From an uncultured Lachnospiraceae bacterium (GTDB lineage: Bacteria > Bacillota > Clostridia > Lachnospirales > Lachnospiraceae), in NCBI GenBank assembly GCA_910584695.1, contig CAJUBR010000004.1:1-64000 (forward strand): DNA of 64,000 nt, given 5' to 3'. A model generated the notes under the pieces. That model did not search any database. It was not told the DNA's origin and was given only the letters and a program-made list of their open reading frames with translations. The position numbers and the translations under genes were made by a program. Below, piece after piece: positions 9,700 to 18,124 of the stretch. Positions within the stretch are counted from its first letter, which is position 1. Each line of letters starts with the position of its first letter.

Positions 9700-10167
9700 A
9701 TGACAGATGAGCAGGTGAATGTTTATAAGATGCGGATTACACAGGCAGGAATAGGAGAGATGACTCTGATTATGTTGGAAATGGAGATGCAATGGATAGA
9801 TGAAGCATTGGAAGCATATGGGAAACAGGACATAGAAGAATTTATTGTATGTGTGGATAAGGCACAGAGTGTTCAGGTTGAATTAATGAATGTTCTCAAC
9901 ATGAAGAATAAGACTGCGGTGAATGTATATTCAGTATTTGCCTATATGAACAAAGAACTGATCAGAGCAAAGATCAAAAGAACCCCTTTAGATATAAAGC
10001 GGTGCAGGGATCTGTTAGAGCGGTATCATAAGAGTTTTGAAGCAGTAGCGAAGACAGATAAGGAAGGACCTGTCATGATACAGAGTGAGAAGATATATGC
10101 AGGGCTTACCTATGGTTCCGGGGGATTAGTGGAAAACAGCATAGGAGGAACGGAATATACTGTGTAG
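9700..10167 (+). CDS. FliS-like flagellin chaperone paralogue
   Basis: The protein has 155 residues. Residues about 8-120 align by eye with FliS: a QAGIGEMTLIMLEMEMQWID helix corresponds to the TATPAELTLMLYEGAI segment of the fliS product at 36726. It continues with the KAQSVQVELMNVL helix, a YSVFAYMNKELIRAKIK helix and a C-terminal LLERYH helix. FliS binds the disordered C-terminus of flagellin and keeps it unfolded for export. The position directly after the divergent flagellin suggests a dedicated partner for it. The C-terminal 35 residues are an extra tail. GCAGGAGG precedes ATG 9700. Function is inferred from similarity and position. Confidence 0.7.
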   Translation: MTDEQVNVYKMRITQAGIGEMTLIMLEMEMQWIDEALEAYGKQDIEEFIVCVDKAQSVQVELMNVLNMKNKTAVNVYSVFAYMNKELIRAKIKRTPLDIKRCRDLLERYHKSFEAVAKTDKEGPVMIQSEKIYAGLTYGSGGLVENSIGGTEYTV

Positions 10168-10199
10168 ATGCAAGCTCTATGTTTATATTCTGGCGAACA

Positions 10200-10245
10200 C
10201 CGCAGGGCGGGGGAAACTGTTTCCTCCTGCCCTGCGGCTGTTTTT
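10200..10245 (+). terminator. Terminator after the FliS-like gene
   Basis: A GC-rich stem (10200-10208 with 10229-10237, CCGCAGGGC/GCCCTGCGG), extended by further G/C pairing inside the loop, is followed by CTGTTTTT. Confidence 0.85.
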
Positions 10246-10391
10246 GTAACTATTCAGCTTTCGGCTTCATAGTTACGGAATCCGGCTCATTTAAAGTTTG
10301 CCTTCGGCAAAGAGCCGGATTCTCGCTTGGCAGAATATACACATTCTTACGGACTTTGCAGCAAGTGCAAAGTTCTAGGCTGAACTGTTAC
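10246..10391. repeat. Structured intergenic repeat-like element
   Basis: Imperfect terminal inverted repeats (GTAACTATTCAGC at 10246-10258 and GGCTGAACTGTTAC at 10378-10391) enclose stacked hairpins. These are a GTAACTAT/ATAGTTAC arm pair near the left end, a CCGGCTC/GAGCCGG stem with an inner TTTGCC/GGCAAA hairpin, and an ACTTTGCA/TGCAAAGT hairpin. The reading frame across it (10179-10415) looks like chance, not a gene. This is typical of small non-coding repeats (REP- or MITE-like). Whether it recurs in the genome cannot be seen from one copy. Confidence 0.55.
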
Positions 10392-10521
10392 GCTGTTTTC
10401 TGGCAGTATAGTTAAGTAACTTGCGTAAGCAGGTAGTTTGTGCTAGTATGAAAATATTAAAAATGCTACGATTAAGTAATCCTGCTGTGGGCAGCGGGAT
10501 AGCAAAAGGAGGATAAAGACA

Positions 10522-10938
10522 ATGCAGAAAGAAGATTGTATATTTTGTAAGATAGCAAAAGGAGAGATTCCATCTACCACTGTGTATGAAAATGAAGATT
10601 TTCGCGTTATTTTTGATATTGCACCGGCAAGTAAGGGGCATACTTTAATTATTCCGAAACAGCATTATGCTGATATTTTTGACATGGATGCACAAATTGG
10701 TGGCAGGTTATTTTCTCTCGCCACAGCTGTTGCAAAAAGTTTAAAAAAGGAATTGAACTGTGAGGGTATGAATATTGTGCAGAATAATGGGCTGATCGCG
10801 GGTCAGACGGTATTTCATTTTCATCTACACCTGATACCAAGGTATACCGGAGATACAGTAAATATCAAATGGAATCCGGGTGAAGCCAATCAGGAAGAGT
10901 TAAAAGAACTGGCCAGTATAGTCGGAAAAAATATATAG
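10522..10938 (+). CDS. hit: HIT-family nucleotide hydrolase (HinT-like)
   Basis: This small soluble protein (138 residues) of the histidine-triad family hydrolyses AMP-conjugates such as adenosine phosphoramidates. It has the N-terminal zinc/structural CIFCKI motif, the substrate loop GQTVFHFHLHLIPRY containing the H-x-H-x-H triad, and normal length. AAAGGAGG precedes the ATG. The ABC transporter genes follow after 18 bases, so they may share a transcript without an obvious functional link. Confidence 0.93.
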   Translation: MQKEDCIFCKIAKGEIPSTTVYENEDFRVIFDIAPASKGHTLIIPKQHYADIFDMDAQIGGRLFSLATAVAKSLKKELNCEGMNIVQNNGLIAGQTVFHFHLHLIPRYTGDTVNIKWNPGEANQEELKELASIVGKNI

Positions 10939-10956
10939 AATAAGCAGGTTTTATGT

Positions 10957-11793
10957 ATGGGAACACCAATTATTACCGTTAAGGATGTGTGCTTTGGCTA
11001 TGGGAAAGAAGAGATTCTTAACAATGTGAATTTCATAGTAGAGGAACAGGAGTATATAGGAATTATTGGGGCAAACGGAGCCGGTAAAAGTACTCTGATG
11101 AAGCTGATTTTAGGGCAGCTTACCCCAAATCAGGGAGAAGTGATTGTAAATACCGATTCCATCGGTTATGTTCCGCAGGTGGGATTTAGCAGAGTCAGCA
11201 ATTTTCCCGCTAATGTTGAGGAGATTGTATTGACCGGTATCCATAAGGAAATCGGTATGTTTCATTTTCCGAAGAAAGAGCACAGACAAAGGGTGTCTGA
11301 CACGCTTGCATTGGTGGGAATGCGGGAATATAAAAAACGTATGCTCTCGGAACTTTCCGGAGGACAGCAGCAGAGAGTTTTAATTGCCAGAGCATTGATT
11401 CAGAATCCCAAACTTCTTGTTCTTGACGAGCCTCTTACCGGAATTGATAAAGAGGCAGGAGAAACGTTATACCGGCTTTTGGATAAACTGAACAAAGAAT
11501 ACGGTATGACAATTATCATGGTGACCCATAATATGGAACAGGTGGCAAGATATACGAATCGGTTTTATCATGTTAATAACAGGAGTGTGCATCTGGATAA
11601 ATCTTCTATTTTGTGTGATGAGATATTAAAGGACAAAATGATTATGTCCAGACCGAAGCATTATGGCAAGCGTAATAACGAAAAACATATGGTTCATGTA
11701 AAAGCAGGTACAGAGCAGCCAATAAAAATGCAGGAAAAGGAACAGCCGTATGATGCATCATATAAAGGAAAGAAGGAGGAGCCGCCATGCTAG
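10957..11793 (+). CDS. znuC: Metal ABC transporter, ATP-binding protein (Znu/Mnt type)
   Basis: This is the ATPase subunit that powers metal-ion uptake with the permease encoded next. It contains Walker A (GANGAGKST), the ABC signature (LSGGQQQR), Walker B (LLVLDEP) and the switch His (VTHNMEQ). The C-terminal extension of about 55 residues is hydrophilic. It overlaps the permease start by 7 bases. The family mainly moves Zn2+, Mn2+ or Fe2+; the metal cannot be told from these residues. No substrate-binding lipoprotein gene is nearby. Confidence 0.85.
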   Translation: MGTPIITVKDVCFGYGKEEILNNVNFIVEEQEYIGIIGANGAGKSTLMKLILGQLTPNQGEVIVNTDSIGYVPQVGFSRVSNFPANVEEIVLTGIHKEIGMFHFPKKEHRQRVSDTLALVGMREYKKRMLSELSGGQQQRVLIARALIQNPKLLVLDEPLTGIDKEAGETLYRLLDKLNKEYGMTIIMVTHNMEQVARYTNRFYHVNNRSVHLDKSSILCDEILKDKMIMSRPKHYGKRNNEKHMVHVKAGTEQPIKMQEKEQPYDASYKGKKEEPPC

Positions 11794-12581
11794 ATATATT
11801 TCAGTATGCATTTATGCAGAAAGCATTTTTGGTAGGAATTCTTCTTGCTGTTATTATTCCGTTAATGGGGGTAATTGTAGTATTAAAGAGACTTTCCATG
11901 ATAGGAGATGCTCTGTCCCATACCTCATTGGCAGGCGTGGCAATGGGCCTGATCCTTGGTATCAATCCGATTGTGGGAGCGGTGATTGTCTGCATGATTG
12001 CGGCATTCAGCATTGAGGGAATCCGAAAGGCACTTCCTAAGTATGCAGAGATTTCCATTTCCGTCATTATGTCAGTGGGAATCGGTCTTGCCAGTATCCT
12101 GTCCGGATTTGTGGAGGACGGTGCGGCATTCAATTCGTTTCTTTTTGGAAGTATTGTAGCAATTACGGATACGGAGGTAATATTGGTTATTATTGTAACG
12201 GTCATTGTTGTGATAACATTTCTGCTGCTTTATAAAGAATTAATGTTTATTATTTTTGACGAAGAGGGGGCAGTGCTTGCGGGAATTCCTGTGAAAAAGA
12301 TTAATTTTGTCATTACGTTTCTTACGGCGATTACGGTATCGGTAGCGGCAAGAAGTGTAGGTGCATTAATCGTATCTTCCTTGATGGTCATTCCGGTAGC
12401 CTGTGCCATGCAGGTTGCAAACAGCTACAAAAAGACAGTTGTTTATTCTGTTTTATTTGCACTTTTGTTTACGATGGCAGGTTTGTTCTTATCTTATTAT
12501 TTTGACCTGAAACCGGGGGGAACCATTGTCCTTACCGGTGTAGTCATATTGATTCCTCTGATGATATGGAAAATAAGATAA
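11787..12581 (+). CDS. znuB: Metal ABC transporter permease (ABC-3 family)
   Basis: A hydrophobic protein of 264 residues with seven to nine membrane segments and the family block HTSLAGVAMGLILG near residue 45 (after MIGDALS). It forms the membrane channel with the preceding ATPase. GGAGGAG precedes ATG 11787, inside the end of the ATPase gene. It ends 11 bases before the end of the convergent TraX-like gene. Confidence 0.88.
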   Translation: MLDIFQYAFMQKAFLVGILLAVIIPLMGVIVVLKRLSMIGDALSHTSLAGVAMGLILGINPIVGAVIVCMIAAFSIEGIRKALPKYAEISISVIMSVGIGLASILSGFVEDGAAFNSFLFGSIVAITDTEVILVIIVTVIVVITFLLLYKELMFIIFDEEGAVLAGIPVKKINFVITFLTAITVSVAARSVGALIVSSLMVIPVACAMQVANSYKKTVVYSVLFALLFTMAGLFLSYYFDLKPGGTIVLTGVVILIPLMIWKIR

Positions 12582-12592
12582 TCAGAGGACAG

Positions 12593-13249
12593 TCAAAGAT
12601 AGGTTTTAATTCCGTACAATACAAGCAGATGCAGAGGATAGAACCAGTAAAAAGGCATTTGTATGGATGCTCCGCGTTTTCCATTATAAAAGGTAATCGG
12701 AATGATCGCAAGCAGGCCAAACAGTTCAAAAGCCCCCCAGAACAGATAAAGGATTAAACTGCTTAGGATAAGGCGTATCCAAGGCATTTCTCTTGTAAGA
12801 TACAGTGTGCTGATAAATATGACACCACCAACGCCATAATCACATTTGAGAAAATAGGCAAATCCCCATGTAAGAATAAAGGGAAGCATATATATCCGCC
12901 TGCTGTTCATTTCTTCTAAACAAAATATGGAAATCAGTCCCAAAGCTAACGTAAAAAATACATTTTGATGCTGCCAGTCAAAAAGAACACCACGGAATGC
13001 CAGATCAAATGGAATTTCCGATATTGCGGCAAAGACAATTAACCGGACCAGATAATTTAAATGACTTCTGGTATGGTGAAATCCTTCTACAATTAAAAAA
13101 CAAAATATTGGAAATGCGAGCCTTCCGAATGCCCGGAATATAAAATTCTCCGGATAAAAGATAAATCCAATATGATCAGTCAGCATGCTGAGAATAGCAA
13201 TCATTTTTAATGTAAAACTGTTTAAAAAACCAATGGATTTATGATTCAC
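12593..13249 (-). CDS. TraX-family membrane protein
   Basis: The protein has about 218 residues and seven or so hydrophobic segments. Features recalling TraX-family acyltransferase-like proteins include the early SMLTDHIGFIFYP block, GRLAFPIFCFLIVEGFHHT and a WFYPLHLLVL end. TraX acetylates F-pilin in E. coli. Chromosomal Firmicute members are usually unlinked to conjugation and their role is not known. The start is taken as GTG 13249 because GAAAGGCGG lies 8 bases upstream; an in-frame ATG at 13279 would add 10 residues. It converges with the ABC permease gene. Confidence 0.75.
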   Translation of the reverse strand: MNHKSIGFLNSFTLKMIAILSMLTDHIGFIFYPENFIFRAFGRLAFPIFCFLIVEGFHHTRSHLNYLVRLIVFAAISEIPFDLAFRGVLFDWQHQNVFFTLALGLISIFCLEEMNSRRIYMLPFILTWGFAYFLKCDYGVGGVIFISTLYLTREMPWIRLILSSLILYLFWGAFELFGLLAIIPITFYNGKRGASIQMPFYWFYPLHLLVLYGIKTYL

Positions 13250-13604
13250 ATCGGACACCGCCTTTCTTATTATCTGCATAAAGTATAGCAGACGGGAAGA
13301 TATAGTACAATCATTTTTGCAAATAAAATGTAACAATTTAGCTTTTTGTTACCGGATGCCTGTAGTTTTAACAAAATTGAATTGTTACGGATAATTGTCA
13401 AATTGAGGTAGCATTTGTATGGAAAAATTGATATAATAATCATTAATAATGTCTATAGGTGGATTTTATAGATTTTTATATGAAAAGAAAATAATACAGA
13501 TTTATATTTGGTAAACGGGTTATAATATAATGAATTGTGCTGATTTGCAAGCAGGTCGTCCATTTTCTTTGTAAATTGGCGGCATATAAGAAAGGAGATT
13601 TAAC
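13250..13604. other. Intergenic region before the DivIVA-like gene
   Basis: It is AT-rich, with TATAAT-like boxes at 13434 and 13521 but no matching -35 box at the right spacing for either. No gene or stable hairpin is seen. It probably holds the promoters for the flanking divergent genes. Confidence 0.4.
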
Positions 13605-14510
13605 ATGGCGAAAGAAGAAAGATTTAAGACAGCATCTTTTGGAGGATATGATAAACTGGCAGTAGATCAGTATATTGATGATATGAAGAGGGACCATAGG
13701 AGTGATATTGATGATTTGAAGCAGACAATCAGTAAGCTGAGTGAGACGGTAAAGAGCCTGCAGCTGGTAAAGGACAGTATGAGTACGGAATCGAATCAGG
13801 CGATTGAAAATATGCAGAAATATAACGAATCCCTGCAAAAGGAATTGGAAAAAGCAAATCGCAAGCTGGCGGAGCAGGAGGAGAATGCCAAGGGTTATAC
13901 CAATAAACTGGAGATTATATCAAAGACATTGGTGGAGACAAATGAACGTTGTGATATGTTGTTAAAGAATGCAGAAGAAAAAAGTCAGGGGATGCTGGAT
14001 TTGGCAAAAAAGGAAAGCCAGGAAATGATGGATTCCGCAAAGAAGGAAAGTGACAGACTTTTAATGGAAGCCAAAAATCAGAGTAAAATGTTAATAGCAG
14101 ACTCCGAAAAACAAAGTACGAATATGTTACAGCGTGCACAGCAGGAAAGAGATGTTCTCCGTGTGAGGGCAGAGGAGGAATATAAAAAGGAAATTGCCAA
14201 ACGGGAAGCAGAATGTCAGAAAATGCTGTCGGATGCCGAAAACCAGAAAGAAAAGATGTTAAGTGAGGCGAGAGAAAAAGTAAATAGTATTCGCAGCTCG
14301 ATGAAGAGGGAATGCGAGAATGTAAGTAATTATATGACGAGTCTTATGCAGTCAGTGGATGGAGTTGTAAAAGCATGCAATGAAACAAGGGCAATTACCG
14401 ATCAGGCGTTTAAAGGTATTGGTGAAGTGAAAAATGAAACTCCAAAACAACAGGAACCTAAGAAGAAAGAAGACGAAGAACCAGAAGAAATCCCGCAGAT
14501 TAAGTTTTAG
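13605..14510 (+). CDS. DivIVA-domain coiled-coil protein
   Basis: The N-terminus (about residues 5-40, FKTASFGGYDKLAVDQYIDD) matches the DivIVA/GpsB membrane-curvature domain: an F..GGYDK loop followed by a coiled coil. The rest (about 35-270) is an almost uninterrupted coiled coil rich in Lys/Glu/Gln with repeated KKESQEM- and AKNQSK-type heptads, then an acidic tail. Such proteins mark division sites or poles and recruit other factors. Neighbouring mreB and rod genes suggest a shape or flagellar-placement role, which is inference. AAAGGAG precedes the ATG. The next gene follows after 32 bases. Confidence 0.8.
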   Translation: MAKEERFKTASFGGYDKLAVDQYIDDMKRDHRSDIDDLKQTISKLSETVKSLQLVKDSMSTESNQAIENMQKYNESLQKELEKANRKLAEQEENAKGYTNKLEIISKTLVETNERCDMLLKNAEEKSQGMLDLAKKESQEMMDSAKKESDRLLMEAKNQSKMLIADSEKQSTNMLQRAQQERDVLRVRAEEEYKKEIAKREAECQKMLSDAENQKEKMLSEAREKVNSIRSSMKRECENVSNYMTSLMQSVDGVVKACNETRAITDQAFKGIGEVKNETPKQQEPKKKEDEEPEEIPQIKF

Positions 14511-14542
14511 TATGAGAGGTTTTACAAAGGAGTAGATTCAAT

Positions 14543-17059
14543 ATGGGTAAAAAACGAATAGAAAGCTATAAAAAGTTTGCAGAATATCTGGAATATCCAA
14601 TGATTATATTTGAGGCTGAATCCGGTAAAGTACTGGATATGAATTCTGAGGCTGAAGCTATATTGGGAAATGATGTGGATAATATCCGGATGGATGCAGG
14701 ACGAGGGGTTGTTAAACTGGATTTTTGGGAGGTTCTTCACAACAGAAAGAGCCTTGTGTGGCATCAGATCTGTTTAAAGGCAGGTAAACGTAAATATTTA
14801 GTGGGTGGTCTTGTAAATGAGGCAGTCGTGGAAGGGAATATTGTTTATACTGTACTTTTTGAAGAGCAGGGGGACCTGGATTTCGGAAGTATCAGTATGG
14901 AAAGAATTCTTCAGAATGCCGGTGTTGTGGCGGTTCATTTAAGCAACAGAAGCGGAGAGGTTACAGTTGAATATATATCCGAAAATATTATTCAATACGG
15001 ATATTCAAAAGAGCAGATATATGAAAAACACATTATGTTTTCGGATTTAGTCTGTCCGGAGGACTGGGAAAAGGCTGAAGATGATTATGTGGAAGCATCC
15101 AGAAGTCAAAAAGAGGAGACGGCATTCACCTGTAGAATCTATACGGAATCAATGGAACTAATACCAGTGCGGGTTCTGAATCATTTTGTTTATGATGACC
15201 ATGGTAACCTTACTGACATTGAAATTCTGATTTTTGATTTAAGAGAGATAATCCGGAAAAATACAGAAAATATGTATTTGAGTCGTGCCGTCGAAAAGAT
15301 GAAGAGCGTGGTTTTAGTAAAATCTTATCATGCAGGTGACAGAGACCTAAAATATGTTTCTCCAAATGCGGGCATTATCGGGATGAATGCAGAGGCATTG
15401 ATGAAAGGATATAAGTTAACGGAGGATTATATTCACCCGGGAGACCGGGATAAGGTTATTGATACCATTTATCAGGCGGTTGCAAACGGAGTGACGGATT
15501 ATGTACATTCCTATCGGCTGGTGCGGGATGACGGAAAACAGATTTGGGTGCAAAATGAAGTGACGGTGAACCGTATATCGGACGGTGAAGCAGAGGTATC
15601 TTTTTTGCTTACGGATATTACAGAGCAGAAAGAGACAGAAAAGGAACTGGCAGATGCTGTCAAGGGAGAAGAGAGTCCGACTGAGCTAAAGGAGAATGAT
15701 GAGATTATTCTTGCCGCAATTGATAAGGATGACAAAGAAATGCTGGAATATTTCCAATTAATGGCAGAAACCTTGAATCTCAATGCGGATTACTATAGTG
15801 TGGTGTTAGATGCGAAAGGCAGACTGTTGACAGAGCCGGTAGGTCCGATAGAAGATATGGGACAGTTTTATGATGTATTTGAAAGACCTCAGTTTAAACA
15901 GCAGTTTAATGAGGTGATACAGAGAGTAAAAGAAGATATCACACCGAAGAGCGTATCCTTTGTAGTGGACAAGCTAAGTGTGCATATGATATTTGCACCG
16001 ATCATGATAGAGGATATTGTTACGGCATACTGGGTGTTGACAAGTTTTGTAAAAAACGGACAGGAAATATTAAGTGCAGTGATTGAACAGCAGTGGAGAC
16101 TTGCAAACTCTATTGCAAAATGCTTCTATGCAGAAGAAGTAGGAAAGAATGAATCAAAAAGGAGAAAGCTGACAGAATTACATTTGCAAAAGGAACAGCA
16201 GGGACGGCATATTGTGCTGGATATGATGCATTCCATGGTTAAAAAAGGAGAATCCGGACTGGGTGAGATGTGCCAGAAGGCAGGAAACTATTTGGCAGTT
16301 ACAGATATCGGTATTTATCTGGAGAATAAAGAAACAGAAAATGCGGAAAAATATTTTGTGTGGAATTGTGCCGGTGAAGAGACAGCTTTTTTCGATCGGA
16401 TGGAATTGACCATTTCCGAATATCAGAAGCTAAAGCAGTACTTGAAAGAGGAAACGGTATTGATGATCAATAAGAAAACAGAGGACCCGTTTTTCCAAAA
16501 AATGGTGTTTCAGACAGAAGTAGAGGTGATAATGTTACAACCGATTCTGTCCGCATCGGGTATACAGGGTTATATTGTTTTTGCCGACATAAAGAAATCC
16601 CGGAAGTTTGAGGAAAAAGATATTGAGTTTGCGGGCTGTGCTGCCTATATCTTTGCAAATATGTTATTAAATAACCGGAATATAGTCAGGGTGAATATTG
16701 TAAAGGAAGGTTTCTTAGAGGTATATGACTATATCAGGGACGCAGTATTTGTAAAAGATAATAATTCCGGTGATATCATTTTTGCAAACAAGGCGATGGA
16801 TAAATTATTTGGTTATAGTTTAGTGGGAATGCAGGCGAAGGATGTGGTAAACGACCAATTGGAGCACTATAGAAATATAAGCGGAGTCAGAAAACGCTTT
16901 ATCTCTAATAAAAAAGTAATAAAATGGCAAAGCTATATGAAAGAACTCGACCAGATTATGAATATTGTGGAGATTCATTTGGAAACAATAAACAAAGCAG
17001 ACTATAGTATTTTTATTTTGAAAAAAAATAAAAACAAGAAAAATATGCTAGAGACATAA
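14543..17059 (+). CDS. Multi-PAS/GAF sensory protein without recognisable output domain
   Basis: The protein has 838 residues and no membrane segments. By pattern it contains PAS-like domains at about 10-120, 125-235 and 245-365 (the last ending in the usual LLTDITEQKETEKEL linker), a ligand-domain-like region (about 395-520), a GAF-like domain (about 555-700) and a final PAS (about 725-830, YIRDAVFVKDNNSGDIIFAN). No histidine kinase, GGDEF, EAL, phosphatase or DNA-binding block follows. It may act by protein contact. It lies between a DivIVA-like gene and mreB in the same direction. AAAGGAG precedes the ATG. Confidence 0.7.
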   Translation: MGKKRIESYKKFAEYLEYPMIIFEAESGKVLDMNSEAEAILGNDVDNIRMDAGRGVVKLDFWEVLHNRKSLVWHQICLKAGKRKYLVGGLVNEAVVEGNIVYTVLFEEQGDLDFGSISMERILQNAGVVAVHLSNRSGEVTVEYISENIIQYGYSKEQIYEKHIMFSDLVCPEDWEKAEDDYVEASRSQKEETAFTCRIYTESMELIPVRVLNHFVYDDHGNLTDIEILIFDLREIIRKNTENMYLSRAVEKMKSVVLVKSYHAGDRDLKYVSPNAGIIGMNAEALMKGYKLTEDYIHPGDRDKVIDTIYQAVANGVTDYVHSYRLVRDDGKQIWVQNEVTVNRISDGEAEVSFLLTDITEQKETEKELADAVKGEESPTELKENDEIILAAIDKDDKEMLEYFQLMAETLNLNADYYSVVLDAKGRLLTEPVGPIEDMGQFYDVFERPQFKQQFNEVIQRVKEDITPKSVSFVVDKLSVHMIFAPIMIEDIVTAYWVLTSFVKNGQEILSAVIEQQWRLANSIAKCFYAEEVGKNESKRRKLTELHLQKEQQGRHIVLDMMHSMVKKGESGLGEMCQKAGNYLAVTDIGIYLENKETENAEKYFVWNCAGEETAFFDRMELTISEYQKLKQYLKEETVLMINKKTEDPFFQKMVFQTEVEVIMLQPILSASGIQGYIVFADIKKSRKFEEKDIEFAGCAAYIFANMLLNNRNIVRVNIVKEGFLEVYDYIRDAVFVKDNNSGDIIFANKAMDKLFGYSLVGMQAKDVVNDQLEHYRNISGVRKRFISNKKVIKWQSYMKELDQIMNIVEIHLETINKADYSIFILKKNKNKKNMLET

Positions 17060-17066
17060 ACAGAGT

Positions 17067-17093
17067 TAAGAAATTGCTTATTTTTGACGATAG
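17067..17093 (+). promoter_or_regulatory. Candidate sigma-D promoter upstream of mreB-flgF-flgG
   Basis: TAAG (17067-17070), 15 bases, then GACGATAG (17086-17093), compared with TAAA / GCCGATAT. The fit is partial. The B. subtilis flhO-flhP genes are known to be sigma-D-dependent, which makes this position sensible. Confidence 0.35.
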
Positions 17094-17114
17094 ATATAGG
17101 AAAGGAGTATGGAC

Positions 17115-18113
17115 ATGGCAAGTTCAGATATAGGAATTGATTTGGGTACGGCCAGTATCCTTGTGTATGTAAAAGGGAAGGGGGTTGTATTAAAGGAGCC
17201 GTCAGTGGTAGCATTTGACCGTGATACCAATAAGATTAAAGCAATCGGGGAAGAAGCAAGGTTAATGTTAGGAAGAACCCCGGGGAATATCGTTGCAGTC
17301 AGACCGCTTCGTCAGGGAGTGATTTCAGACTACCGGATTACGGAAAAGATGCTAAAATATTTTATTCAAAAGGCTGCCGGCAAAAGTTTTTTTGGAAGAA
17401 GACCAAGAATTTCTGTCTGTGTTCCCAGTGGAGTGACAGAGGTTGAGAAAAAAGCGGTTGAAGATGCAACTTATCAGGCAGGTGCAAGAGACGTGTCCAT
17501 TATAGAGGAGCCGGTTGCTGCTGCGATTGGAGCCGGTATTGACATTGCAAGACCGTGTGGAAATATGATCGTAGATATTGGCGGAGGTACTGCGGATATC
17601 GCAGTCATTTCATTAGGCGGAACTGTTGTAAGTACGTCTATTAAAACCGCCGGTGATGATTTTGATGAGGCAGTCGTGCGCTATATGAGAAAGAAGCATA
17701 ATCTCTTAATCGGAGAGCGTACGGCAGAAGAGATTAAGATTAAAATCGGAACCTGTTACCGCAGACCGGAGAACCTTACATTGGATATCCGTGGACGGAA
17801 TCTGGTAACGGGGCTTCCTAGAACGGTTACCGTAACTTCCGAGGAAACGGTAGAGGCGTTAGAAGAGGTAACGGAACAGATTATAGAAGCTGTACATTCC
17901 GTTTTGGAAAAGACGCCACCGGAGCTTGCAGCGGATATTGCGGACAGGGGAATTGTGTTAACCGGCGGAGGTGCGATGCTCCATGGTCTGGAAGAGTTAA
18001 TTGAGGAAGAGACCGGAATAACAACTATGACAGCAGAGGATCCAATGACCTGTGTTGCGATCGGAACCGGTAAATATATAGAGTTTTTAAGTGGTGCAAT
18101 GGAAGAAGAATAG
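17115..18113 (+). CDS. mreB: MreB/Mbl actin-like cell-shape protein
   Basis: This bacterial actin forms membrane-bound filaments that direct sidewall synthesis. At 332 residues it has the family phosphate-1 loop (IGIDLGTASILVYV), phosphate-2 loop (MIVDIGGGTADIAVISLGG) and adenosine motif (GIVLTGGGAMLHGLEEL). ATG 17115 is chosen because AAAGGAG (17101-17107) is 7 bases before it; ATG 17109 is too close. Directly followed by two rod/hook genes, the same order as mbl-flhO-flhP of B. subtilis, so it is probably the mbl-type paralogue rather than the mreBCD one. Confidence 0.93.
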   Translation: MASSDIGIDLGTASILVYVKGKGVVLKEPSVVAFDRDTNKIKAIGEEARLMLGRTPGNIVAVRPLRQGVISDYRITEKMLKYFIQKAAGKSFFGRRPRISVCVPSGVTEVEKKAVEDATYQAGARDVSIIEEPVAAAIGAGIDIARPCGNMIVDIGGGTADIAVISLGGTVVSTSIKTAGDDFDEAVVRYMRKKHNLLIGERTAEEIKIKIGTCYRRPENLTLDIRGRNLVTGLPRTVTVTSEETVEALEEVTEQIIEAVHSVLEKTPPELAADIADRGIVLTGGGAMLHGLEELIEEETGITTMTAEDPMTCVAIGTGKYIEFLSGAMEEE

Positions 18114-18124
18114 GAGTTGAAAAG

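Noticed and set aside
10179..10415. 78-codon open frame after the FliS-like gene
   Set aside because: It runs through a terminator and the hairpin-rich repeat, has no ribosome site and an amino-acid pattern produced by the repeats.
12593..13336. TraX-like gene as sign of a conjugative plasmid
   Set aside because: No other transfer genes are near; chromosomal TraX-like proteins are common in Firmicutes.
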